From assembly GCF_030817275.1 (NCBI RefSeq), contig NZ_JAUSZD010000002.1, positions 2,294,001 to 2,358,000 on the forward strand: a DNA stretch of 64,000 nt, in the 5' to 3' direction. Of this stretch, positions 52,374-60,774 are shown one piece after another. The position numbers and the translations under genes were made by a program. The notes below the pieces were generated by a model. It was not told the origin of the DNA. It made no database searches and saw only the letters and a list, made by a program, of their open reading frames with translations. Every line of letters begins with the position of its first letter. Positions within the stretch are counted from its first letter, which is position 1. The DNA is from Paenibacillus sp. V4I7 (GTDB taxonomy: Bacteria; Bacillota; Bacilli; Paenibacillales; NBRC-103111).

Positions 52374-54665
52374 TTGAGGAAATTTATTCGGTCAGAGAAA
52401 GGTGCAGTTTCTGTCTATCTGATTCTCATTATTGTGCCAATTTTCTTATTTCAAGCTGTACTCATTGACTTCGCAAGAATTAAACTGGCGGAAAAAGAGA
52501 CGGAATCAGCGGTCAAGGCCGCAGCGCGATCGGTTATGTCAGCTTACGATACAGAGCTGCAAGCGATGGGGCTCTATGGTCTTGGCATTTCGCAGGATGA
52601 ATCAGAGGCGTTATTTCGCAAGGTTTTTGCAAGTAATTTGTCAAATCAAGTGTCGCCAGGCGCATTTCATTATGTGGATACAAGACCCGTAGCGAATGGC
52701 ATGCGTGTTACCCCTGTGTACACATTGGCAAGTCATACGATTTTTGAGCGGCAGGTACTGGAGGATATGAAGATCAAGGCTCCCATCGAGTTTACACTTG
52801 AAATTACCGATAAGTTTCGGAAAAGCGGGACGAAAGCCCCTTTTCAGCTTGGGTCCCAGTTTTCTAAAGAAGCGGCGGTGCTTGAAAAACTCATTGATCA
52901 AAGAGAAAGTGCGTTAGATGAAGCTTGGCAGAGCAGCGAAGAGCTGATTGAAGAAATATCGAAGTATCATGCTTATTATCAAAAACGCATCACCGAATTA
53001 GACGAATTAGCTGCCCAAATCGGCATTCATACAGCAGATGAAGTGAGAAGCGAAATTCTAGAAGTGAAAAATCAGCTGAAATCTATTCAAGATTCCATGA
53101 GAGATCTGGATATGTCAATAGCAGCGCTAAGCCAAGCTGGACCTGGCGCTGTGGCTGGCATACAATCCCTCGCAGCTTCTAAACAAATATTAGGGTCTCA
53201 GGCACAGGTCTTCGCCCAGAAGTTGAATGAGCTAGAAGCGTTGTTGCAACTGATCATTAAATACGCAGCACTCCTAGCTGCTACGAAGCTGGAGGTGCCG
53301 GCTAACGGAAGAGAAATCCAACTATTACAGCAAACCATTGAACCAGCTCTACGATTAGCAAAGCAGCGAAATGACGAGATACGTACGAAATTAAATGAGA
53401 TAGCTCAAAGTTCGGGAAGTGGAGCACAAGGTGGAGCCTCTGGTGCCTATGAAGTGTTTCAACATGTTCCTGTTATGGGTGATGATTATTTCTACAGATA
53501 TCAGACAGCCATAGCCAGCATTAGTGCGTTATTTACTGCGTTCCAAGAAGTTGTTACCTCCGTATATCTATACACATCTGATAATACAAGTAGAGCAAAC
53601 CTAGCGAATAATGCTTATTTTTCTGAATCTAGTGAATTTAATAAACAGCAAAGTGTTTTGGAAAAGACAAGAATGGACAAAAATGAGGCAATGGCAACGA
53701 ATAAGCTTCTGCAAAAAAACAAGATTCAAGCCATTTTGGATCAAGCGAAACAATCAATCGGTTCTTGCAGCTTGCCGAATACTCAAAGTACTGACACTGA
53801 ACTGTACAACCGCCTTCAGGGGGATGCCGGACAAGTAGAAGAGGATAAAGGATTGTACCAAAAGTATAGGGAAGCAAATGCTCAAGATACGATGGTTGGC
53901 AGCGAGATTGCTTATGATTTAGAGAAACCAGAACCCGTAAGCCTAAAAGCGATGGGGATGCTTGAGGCGTTTAATAACGCAGCGGAATCGATGAGAAATG
54001 AGCTTTATGTGAATGAATTTGCGCTTACGAAATTTAATTACCGCACATATGGATTGGAAAAAGACTCTGCGGGTCAGCCCAAATTATCCAATGAGCTGGT
54101 GGATCCAGGTTCGCATAAGTTGGCAAATCAAGAGGTGGAATATCTGTTATATGGATTTTCCTCTTGCGTTGCTAATATTTCGTCCGCCTATGCGGAAATG
54201 TTTGCATTCCGTATGGCGATCCGCACAGTAGAGGCACTTCTAGATCCGAAAAAAGAGCTGCTCGGTATAGGCTCACCTTTACTCGTGCTCTTGGCGGCTG
54301 CCGCGGAAGGCGCGCTGGAAGCTTTTCAAGACATGAATAAATTAACAAAAGGTGAAGCGGTAGAGTTATCTGCGAAAATCACAACATCAGCTTTAAGTTT
54401 GACCTACAAAGACTATTTACGCATTTTTCTACTTTTACACAGTAATAATACGAAACTTATGGCTAGAATGCAGGCACTTATAGAACTGGATACTGGTAAG
54501 TATTTGGTTCAAGAAACGACTTATATTCAGGGAAACGGAGCAAGCGAAGTGAGGTTGTGGTTTATCCCCCAAATCATGAAGATGCTGGATGGAACTGGGT
54601 TACTAGGGTGTAAAGTGCAAGGGAATCGGTGCCAGTTCAGCAGTACTTCAGCTGTAGCTTATTGA
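52374..54665 (+). CDS. TadG-like membrane-anchored protein, large coiled-coil
   Basis: A 763-residue protein with an N-terminal TadE/TadG-type anchor (EKGAVSVYLILIIVPIFLFQ) and a long extracytoplasmic part. Residues ~175-350 and ~440-500 are rich in Glu, Gln, Lys and Leu in patterns typical of coiled coils. A hydrophobic segment near 630-650 could be a second membrane or buried helix. Such large proteins accompany Firmicute Tad loci, and their role in pilus assembly is unknown. The TTG start follows AAGGGGGGAG. Confidence 0.78.
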   Translation: MRKFIRSEKGAVSVYLILIIVPIFLFQAVLIDFARIKLAEKETESAVKAAARSVMSAYDTELQAMGLYGLGISQDESEALFRKVFASNLSNQVSPGAFHYVDTRPVANGMRVTPVYTLASHTIFERQVLEDMKIKAPIEFTLEITDKFRKSGTKAPFQLGSQFSKEAAVLEKLIDQRESALDEAWQSSEELIEEISKYHAYYQKRITELDELAAQIGIHTADEVRSEILEVKNQLKSIQDSMRDLDMSIAALSQAGPGAVAGIQSLAASKQILGSQAQVFAQKLNELEALLQLIIKYAALLAATKLEVPANGREIQLLQQTIEPALRLAKQRNDEIRTKLNEIAQSSGSGAQGGASGAYEVFQHVPVMGDDYFYRYQTAIASISALFTAFQEVVTSVYLYTSDNTSRANLANNAYFSESSEFNKQQSVLEKTRMDKNEAMATNKLLQKNKIQAILDQAKQSIGSCSLPNTQSTDTELYNRLQGDAGQVEEDKGLYQKYREANAQDTMVGSEIAYDLEKPEPVSLKAMGMLEAFNNAAESMRNELYVNEFALTKFNYRTYGLEKDSAGQPKLSNELVDPGSHKLANQEVEYLLYGFSSCVANISSAYAEMFAFRMAIRTVEALLDPKKELLGIGSPLLVLLAAAAEGALEAFQDMNKLTKGEAVELSAKITTSALSLTYKDYLRIFLLLHSNNTKLMARMQALIELDTGKYLVQETTYIQGNGASEVRLWFIPQIMKMLDGTGLLGCKVQGNRCQFSSTSAVAY

Positions 54666-54681
54666 AGAAAGGGGGCTGTTT

Positions 54682-55347
54682 ATGCTTCGAAAGTTTCACC
54701 ATGAGCAGAATGGCGGCGTGGTGTTGGAGGCTTCTTTGGTGCTGCCGTTCTTTTTAGCCTTTGTGATTGGTCTTATCATATGTATTCAGATTGCCGTATT
54801 AGAAATGGAGCTGCAAGCCGGGGTATCGGAGGCAACAAAGTCGGTTGCCGGTCAATTATACCCTGTACGGCTTCTTGTCCAAGAAGCCAAATCGAAATTC
54901 GATCAGAGCCACGCAGGTGAAATGATGAGTTCAGTTGTAGATCGTGTACAAACGGCTCGAGATCAAGTGAAGAACACTGAGAATCTGGCTGATGAATATG
55001 CCGCTTACATCCCGAATTCACTCCTAGAGCTTGTTAAATGGGAAAAAGAAAAGCGTGAATTAGGAGAGGGGAAGGCTCAAGAAGAACTGGATGAGCTTTA
55101 CGAGAGTCAAGTTAAGCCGCGTATTCATGCGGCCTTCACACCGATTGTTTATGCATTTTGCAAACAAACCATCATGAAGAAAGAGAAATTTAAGGTCATT
55201 TCTGTGACTCTCCCGGGTATGGAAAGCGGTGGCGATGCTTTTTTTGGTATAGAAGCTCAAATAACCTACAAGCTTCCTCTGCCGTTCATAAGTCACACGA
55301 TCATATTAAAGAAGAAGGCTTTTGAGCGGGCATGGATAGGCGCCTAA
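54682..55347 (+). CDS. TadE-like pseudopilin protein
   Basis: A 221-residue protein with the TadE N-terminal motif NGGVVLEASLVLPFFLAFVI as its membrane anchor, followed by a helical, charged central region and a C-terminal beta-rich part. It is the third TadE/TadG-type product of the operon. AAGGGGG precedes the ATG. Confidence 0.82.
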   Translation: MLRKFHHEQNGGVVLEASLVLPFFLAFVIGLIICIQIAVLEMELQAGVSEATKSVAGQLYPVRLLVQEAKSKFDQSHAGEMMSSVVDRVQTARDQVKNTENLADEYAAYIPNSLLELVKWEKEKRELGEGKAQEELDELYESQVKPRIHAAFTPIVYAFCKQTIMKKEKFKVISVTLPGMESGGDAFFGIEAQITYKLPLPFISHTIILKKKAFERAWIGA

Positions 55348-55381
55348 GACCTTTAGAAACTTTTAGGAGGGACCTTTTTCC

Positions 55382-55891
55382 TTGATTCATTGGATCTTAT
55401 TTATACTAATAGCCATTGCATTTGTGATTGACGTACGTCAATCACGGATCCCAAACAAGATTACTTTCTGTGGAACAATGATTGGCTTCATATTCCACGC
55501 ATGTACGGAAGGTTGGAGCGGAGTGTTTTTTGCTGTGATTGGTGCAATTACTGGTTTTACGGCTCTTCTTTTGCTTTATTTTTTTGGTGCTCTTGGTGCA
55601 GGTGATGTAAAGCTATTTGCTGCCATTGGGGCGATGATGGGTTTTACATTCGTCCTTCAATCGATGCTTTATGCCATTTTATGTGCAGGTGTTATCGGAC
55701 TTATTTTGCTCTTTATCCGCAAACAGATGATAAAAACAGGTCATAAAATTGCCACATGGCTGGTTTCAATTGTTGTATGTCAAGACATGGGTAGTCTGCT
55801 AGGAATGAAGCATCAAAAAAACATGAAATTTCCGTTTATGTACGCAGTTGTACCGGGCGTTGCACTGACTTGGTATTATTCGTTTTTATGA
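55382..55891 (+). CDS. tadV: Prepilin peptidase (TadV/CpaA type)
   Basis: A 169-residue A24 aspartic protease of the inner membrane that processes the pilin and TadE-like precursors. The two catalytic aspartates are in FVIDVRQSRIPN and the signature GAGDVKLFAAIG. About five to six membrane helices are seen. The short length without the N-methylation domain is typical of TadV. The TTG start has AGGAGG about 10 bases upstream. Confidence 0.9.
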   Translation: MIHWILFILIAIAFVIDVRQSRIPNKITFCGTMIGFIFHACTEGWSGVFFAVIGAITGFTALLLLYFFGALGAGDVKLFAAIGAMMGFTFVLQSMLYAILCAGVIGLILLFIRKQMIKTGHKIATWLVSIVVCQDMGSLLGMKHQKNMKFPFMYAVVPGVALTWYYSFL

Positions 55892-55904
55892 GAGAGGTGA
55901 ATCC

Positions 55905-57398
55905 ATGACGCAAGAAGTATTTGGACTTCGTTATGAATTTGTATATCGACATGGTCATTATATGGTGTTGTATAAGGAAGATGGTTTGGATTCGAAAACG
56001 CTCTCGACTTTGCAGGTCAGGATGCTTGAAGCTAACGATGTACCGAACCTTCTACAGCTCGAAATACAAGAGGTGGATTTCCGCATCAGTTTACTGTATA
56101 ACTTGTCAGCTAAACGAATGCTGTCCCATGTTCTGAAAGTGGAGGGGCTGTCTAAACAGCATTTTGCAAAGCTTATGTATGCAATTGTTTGTGCACTAGG
56201 AGAAAGTAAAAATTACATGCTTTTTGAATCTGGATACGTTTTGAGGGATAATTTCATCTTCATTGGCAGTGATTGGTCGGATGTATTTCTGACTTATGTG
56301 CCGCTTGAACCTACCGCTGATGAAGAATCCGTATCCAAATCACTTGAGTCTTTGATGAAACAACTCTCACATAAATTGAACAATGAGGAGAGGACCGTGG
56401 TAGTTTCGTGGATGGAGTCATTATCGCGGAATCGGAGCTTGCAAGGATATAAGGAGAATCTGCTCGCTCTGATGGACGAACATCTACCCGTGCAAGAAGC
56501 TTATCAGGCATCTAATCATGATAACGAGCAAGTGCCAGAAATTCGTCCTAATACGCAAATGCCTCCTGTAAAAGTAAACGGCTTGCCTAAGCCACTATGG
56601 AATCGGAATGAATTACATCAGCCAGTTATTCTAAACAACTCAATTGAGGAGCTTCAACCCAAAAAAGAGGCGAGTATGAAAGAAAGAAGTGAGGGACTTC
56701 CGGTCTCCTTTACCTCTTTATCGGGGCGGTCACGAACGATAGTCCTTGCTGTTGTTATTCTGCTAATAGCGTTTCTATGGCAGAATTATTTTACATACCC
56801 ATCTACAAGTACTTTGCAAATAACCTCAGGAATCTCAATTTTACTCATGAATGTTTGGTTTGTTATTCGATTTTTAGGATTACCTCGCTTTCAACGATAC
56901 ACGAAAGAAAGCAGTGGTGTTAACCTGCCCATCTTCCCGGTTGTAGAAAGGCAACTGGATCAAAAGCTAGAAGCACCATCACCTGAACCGACCAATATAC
57001 AAAATTATTATCAAAATTTACATATGCATACGACCTTGCTCAGTCAAAAAAAGCCAAACGCTACCGTTTTCCTTGGCAGGCTAATGAATCAACCGTTAGG
57101 AGCAAGAATTGAATGGCAAATCGAAGGCACTACTAAAACGTTTCCTCTGAATAACGATCATTTTACAATGGGCAGAGGCGATGCCAGTTTGAAGGTCGAT
57201 TATGTTTTGGAGGAAGCGGGAGCTTCCAGAATACATGCTGAAATAATTAAGATTGAAGAAGGTTATGTGATTAAAGATACAGGATCAACGAATGGAACCT
57301 ATTTAAATGGCGAACCATTAGTTACTTATCAGTCCTACCCGTTGAAAGATGGGGACGAGATTCGAATTGTGCGGCAGGAGATTAGATTTCGGTTGTGA
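55905..57398 (+). CDS. FHA-domain membrane protein with DUF6382-like N-terminus
   Basis: A 497-residue protein. The N-terminal ~190 residues resemble the cytoplasmic domain often found with Tad loci in Firmicutes. A linker, two close membrane helices at about 277-327 and a C-terminal FHA domain (about 415-497) follow. The FHA phosphothreonine-binding motifs are complete: MGRGDASL, ASRIHAEI and DTGSTNGTYLNG. Both ends would face the cytoplasm. It is the last gene of the Tad operon and probably reads phosphorylation by a Ser/Thr kinase, the gene for which lies at 44489. Confidence 0.85.
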   Translation: MTQEVFGLRYEFVYRHGHYMVLYKEDGLDSKTLSTLQVRMLEANDVPNLLQLEIQEVDFRISLLYNLSAKRMLSHVLKVEGLSKQHFAKLMYAIVCALGESKNYMLFESGYVLRDNFIFIGSDWSDVFLTYVPLEPTADEESVSKSLESLMKQLSHKLNNEERTVVVSWMESLSRNRSLQGYKENLLALMDEHLPVQEAYQASNHDNEQVPEIRPNTQMPPVKVNGLPKPLWNRNELHQPVILNNSIEELQPKKEASMKERSEGLPVSFTSLSGRSRTIVLAVVILLIAFLWQNYFTYPSTSTLQITSGISILLMNVWFVIRFLGLPRFQRYTKESSGVNLPIFPVVERQLDQKLEAPSPEPTNIQNYYQNLHMHTTLLSQKKPNATVFLGRLMNQPLGARIEWQIEGTTKTFPLNNDHFTMGRGDASLKVDYVLEEAGASRIHAEIIKIEEGYVIKDTGSTNGTYLNGEPLVTYQSYPLKDGDEIRIVRQEIRFRL

Positions 57399-57436
57399 GA
57401 TTAAGGCAATATCACGATCATTTGGCATTAACTGCG

Positions 57437-57459
57437 ACGTCCCAATGGGGGCGTTTTTC
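57437..57459 (+). terminator. Terminator of the Tad operon
   Basis: ACGTCCC (57437-57443) pairs with GGGGCGT (57447-57453) with one G-U around an AAT loop, followed by T5. Confidence 0.75.
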
Positions 57460-57599
57460 TGCATAGTTTTGTATAAAAGCGAATGAATACGCTTCCCAGA
57501 TGAATTTACCTATTCCTGTCTTGCATGAGCAGTGTTATAATAAGAAGTCGCGAGTATGTGCGATTATCTTCGAAATAGACAGGAGTTTGGAATTAAGAG

Positions 57600-59156
57600 A
57601 TGAGTCTTTTGACAATTGAAGATTTAAGCCATAGCTTTGGAGATCGTACGTTATTTAAAAATGTATCATTCCGTCTGCTCGCTGGCGAGCGTGTCGGTAT
57701 TGTTGGAGCTAATGGCGTGGGGAAATCCACGTTAATGAATATATTAACCGGAAAAGTTCTTAAAGATACAGGTAAGGTTGAATGGACGCCGCGCGTACAT
57801 TACGGATATTTGGACCAGCATTCCGTGTTAGAACCAGGCAAAACCATTCGTGATATTCTGCGCGATGCTTTTCTTCCTCTCTTTGAAGCGGAGAAGGAGA
57901 TGATGGCGATTACCGAAAAAATGGGTGATGCCACACCGGAAGAGCTTGAGGTTCTTCTGGAGCAAATGGGCGAAATTCAAGAGCGTTTGGATATCGGCGG
58001 TTTCTATATGCTGGATGTGAAAATCGAAGAAATGGGTAACGGTCTTGGGCTTAATGCCATTGGTCTAGACCGTGATGTTACTTCTCTTAGTGGTGGACAG
58101 CGTACGAAAGTTCTTTTGGCTAAATTGCTCCTAGAGAAACCGACTGTTCTTCTCTTAGATGAGCCGACCAACTATTTGGACGTTGAGCATATTGAATGGT
58201 TGAAAATGTATCTCAAAGATTACCCGTTTGCCTTTATGCTGATATCCCATGACACGGAATTCATGAATGAAGTCGTTAACGTGGTATACCACTTGGAATT
58301 CACGAAGCTGACACGTTATACAGCGAATTATGAGAAATTCCTTGATATGGCTGAAATGAACAAAACACAGCATATTGACGCTTACGAAAAGCAGCAAGAG
58401 TACATTAAAAAACAAGAAGATTTCATCGCGCGTAATAAAGCGCGGGCGTCAACTTCAACCCGTGCCAAGAGCCGGGAGAAACAACTTGATAAAATTGACC
58501 GAATTGAGCGTCCAGAGACGGCTATGAAGCCGACTTTTGTGTTCAAGGAATCACGTTCAAGCAGCAGAGTGGTTTTTGAGGCGGAAAACTTGGAAATCGG
58601 TTATGATCGTCCTCTTTTACCGAAGATGAATGTAACGATTGAGCGCGGCGAGAAAATTGCTATTGTCGGATGCAACGGTGTTGGTAAATCTACACTTCTC
58701 AAAACGATTCTTGGTAAGCTTGAGCCGTTTAACGGCAAAACATTCCGTGGAGATTACTTGAGTCCTGCCTATTTCGAACAAGAAATTAAAGCACCGAACA
58801 TGACTCCGATCGATGACGTATGGAACGAGTTCTCTTCGATGACTCAAAATGAGGTCAGAGGGGCACTTGCAAGGGTAGGGCTCAAAAATGAGCACATCAC
58901 ACGTGCTATGAGTAAGCTTAGCGGTGGTGAACAATCAAAAGTAAGGCTTTGTAAACTTCTTATGAGAGAAAGCAACTGGTTGTTGTTCGATGAGCCGACG
59001 AACCATTTGGACGTCGTTGCCAAAGAAGAGCTTCAGAGGGCTTTGAAAGAATATAAAGGTACCGTTCTACTTGTTTGTCACGAACCTGAATTTTATGAAG
59101 GTTGGGTAACAAGAGTGTGGGATGTTGAAGAGTGGTCTGCAAAAGTAACCAATTAG
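57600..59156 (+). CDS. ABC-F ATPase, YfmM-like
   Basis: A 518-residue protein with two nucleotide-binding domains and no membrane part, as in translation-associated ABC-F factors. Walker A sites are GANGVGKST and GCNGVGKST, signatures LSGGQRTK and LSGGEQSK, Walker B blocks LLLDEPTNYLD and FDEPTNHLD. The linker between domains (about 240-320) is charged and helical, as expected for the P-site-tRNA interaction motif. Its length matches what I recall of B. subtilis YfmM. A TATAAT element lies at 57536. Confidence 0.88.
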   Translation: MSLLTIEDLSHSFGDRTLFKNVSFRLLAGERVGIVGANGVGKSTLMNILTGKVLKDTGKVEWTPRVHYGYLDQHSVLEPGKTIRDILRDAFLPLFEAEKEMMAITEKMGDATPEELEVLLEQMGEIQERLDIGGFYMLDVKIEEMGNGLGLNAIGLDRDVTSLSGGQRTKVLLAKLLLEKPTVLLLDEPTNYLDVEHIEWLKMYLKDYPFAFMLISHDTEFMNEVVNVVYHLEFTKLTRYTANYEKFLDMAEMNKTQHIDAYEKQQEYIKKQEDFIARNKARASTSTRAKSREKQLDKIDRIERPETAMKPTFVFKESRSSSRVVFEAENLEIGYDRPLLPKMNVTIERGEKIAIVGCNGVGKSTLLKTILGKLEPFNGKTFRGDYLSPAYFEQEIKAPNMTPIDDVWNEFSSMTQNEVRGALARVGLKNEHITRAMSKLSGGEQSKVRLCKLLMRESNWLLFDEPTNHLDVVAKEELQRALKEYKGTVLLVCHEPEFYEGWVTRVWDVEEWSAKVTN

Positions 59157-59169
59157 GGGGAAATCATTC

Positions 59170-59460
59170 ATGTTAACTCACGTTGTGTTTTTTAAGCTCA
59201 AAGATCGCAGTCCGGAAGCGGTTGAAGTAACAAAGGCTATACTTACGAACATGGAAGGTAAAATCCCGGTCCTGCGGCATATCGAAGTTGGAACCGACAT
59301 TTTGCATCTGGAACGCTCGTATGATATTGCTTTGATTACCAAATTTGATTCCTTAGAGGATCTCAAGGTCTATGACACTCATCCCGTTCATGAAGAAGTG
59401 AAGGCCCATATGAAGACAGTCCTTGATGGAACGTCCATTTGCGTTGATTATGTAAGCTAA
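59170..59460 (+). CDS. Dabb (stress-responsive alpha/beta barrel) protein
   Basis: A 96-residue ferredoxin-like-fold protein. The pattern MLTHVVFFKLKD, LRHIEVGTDI and THPVHEEVKAHMK is characteristic of the Dabb family. Members form dimeric barrels; some are stress-induced, but most have no known reaction. It starts 13 bases after the ABC-F gene. Confidence 0.88.
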   Translation: MLTHVVFFKLKDRSPEAVEVTKAILTNMEGKIPVLRHIEVGTDILHLERSYDIALITKFDSLEDLKVYDTHPVHEEVKAHMKTVLDGTSICVDYVS

Positions 59461-59473
59461 TCTAGTTTGAAAA

Positions 59474-59566
59474 ACATAGGGGAACAGTGTAGTATCACTA
59501 GAAGAGACTTGTTTGTGACCTATGTCATTAACTTGCTTATGAAACCTAGGCTGCACTGTTTTTTAC
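59474..59566 (+). promoter_or_regulatory. Alternative hairpins between Dabb and M42 genes
   Basis: AACAGTGTAG (59483-59492) pairs with CTGCACTGTT (59551-59560) just before T6, forming a terminator with a long loop. ACATAGG (59474-59480) can instead pair with CCTATGT (59519-59525); the two helices interleave, so they either exclude each other or make a pseudoknot. A weaker ACCTCTA/TAGAGGT pair follows at 59628-59672. The rest of 59461-59724 shows no gene. Confidence 0.5.
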
Positions 59567-59724
59567 CACATAAGAAAGTATAAGTTTTCGGATCACGAAA
59601 ACCGCTTTCTTATTGGCGATAAAACCTACCTCTAAACGCGGTCGCTCATCTTTGAATGGCCTCGATAGAGGTTTTCTCATGTCTTTAGAGGAAATCTAAT
59701 AAATAGAAAAGGGAGGAATCCCGA

Positions 59725-60774
59725 TTGAAAACGAACTTAAATAAAGCTTATATGACAGAAATTCTAGAGCTGCTTCTGCGGACTCCAAGCCCAACTGGTT
59801 ACACGCACCACATTATGCAAAAAGTTGAACAAGAAGTGAATAAGCTCGGATTTGAGCTTACATATACGAATAAGGGCTGCGGCATTGTGACGATTCCTGG
59901 TACCAATCAAAACCGTGTCATTGGCATTTCTGCACACGTGGATACACTCGGCGCTATGGTGCGTTCGATCAAAGATAATGGCACTTTGAAAATCACTTCA
60001 TTAGGCGGATTTATGATGGGCGCTATTGAAAATGAATATGTTCAAATTCATACGCGCGATGAACGTGTTTATGATGGGACTATCCTGACTTCGAGGCCAT
60101 CTGTGCATGTGTATGAAGACGCAAGAGAGTATAAACGGGATGAAGCCAACATGGAAGTGCGTATTGATGAGCTTGTAAAGTCCAAGAAAGAGGTACAAGA
60201 TCTAGGCATTCGAGTGGGGGATTATATTTCGTTCGATCCGCGCGTACAAGTGAAGGAAAATGGCTTCGTGAAGTCGCGTCATTTGGATGATAAAGCGAGT
60301 GTTGCTTCCTTATTTGGGCTTTTAAAGCTAATCAAAGATGAGGGCCTGAAGCCTGAATATACGATCAAGCTGTTCTTCTCCAATTATGAAGAGGTTGGTC
60401 ATGGATCTTCCTTTATCCCTGATGATATTACAGATTTTATTGCTGTAGATATGGGTGCTCTTGGTGATGATTTGAGCGGAAGCGAGCGTGATGTATCGAT
60501 TTGCGCGAAGGATTCCTCAGGACCCTATGATTATCAGATGACTTCGAAAATGATTGAGTTGGCCGAGAAGCTGGAAATCGGTTATGCCGTTGATATTTAT
60601 CCGCGATACGGTTCAGATGCATCTGCCGCGCTTAGAGGCGGACGCGATATTCGTGCTGCGTTGATAGGACCAGGTGTTCATGCGTCACATAGCATGGAAA
60701 GAACGCATATGGATGCTGTAGTGAATACAGCAGCTCTTCTTGTGGCCTATATCATGGAGCCGGCCCACGCATGA
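59725..60774 (+). CDS. M42-family glutamyl/deblocking aminopeptidase
   Basis: A 349-residue cytoplasmic metallopeptidase. The dinuclear metal site is visible as SAHVDTLG, HLDDKAS, the catalytic pair NYEEVGHG, AVDMGA and the C-terminal HASHSMERTH. M42 enzymes assemble into 12-mers and trim short peptides. The TTG start has GGGAGG 8 bases upstream. It overlaps the following ABC-F gene by ATGA. Confidence 0.93.
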   Translation: MKTNLNKAYMTEILELLLRTPSPTGYTHHIMQKVEQEVNKLGFELTYTNKGCGIVTIPGTNQNRVIGISAHVDTLGAMVRSIKDNGTLKITSLGGFMMGAIENEYVQIHTRDERVYDGTILTSRPSVHVYEDAREYKRDEANMEVRIDELVKSKKEVQDLGIRVGDYISFDPRVQVKENGFVKSRHLDDKASVASLFGLLKLIKDEGLKPEYTIKLFFSNYEEVGHGSSFIPDDITDFIAVDMGALGDDLSGSERDVSICAKDSSGPYDYQMTSKMIELAEKLEIGYAVDIYPRYGSDASAALRGGRDIRAALIGPGVHASHSMERTHMDAVVNTAALLVAYIMEPAHA

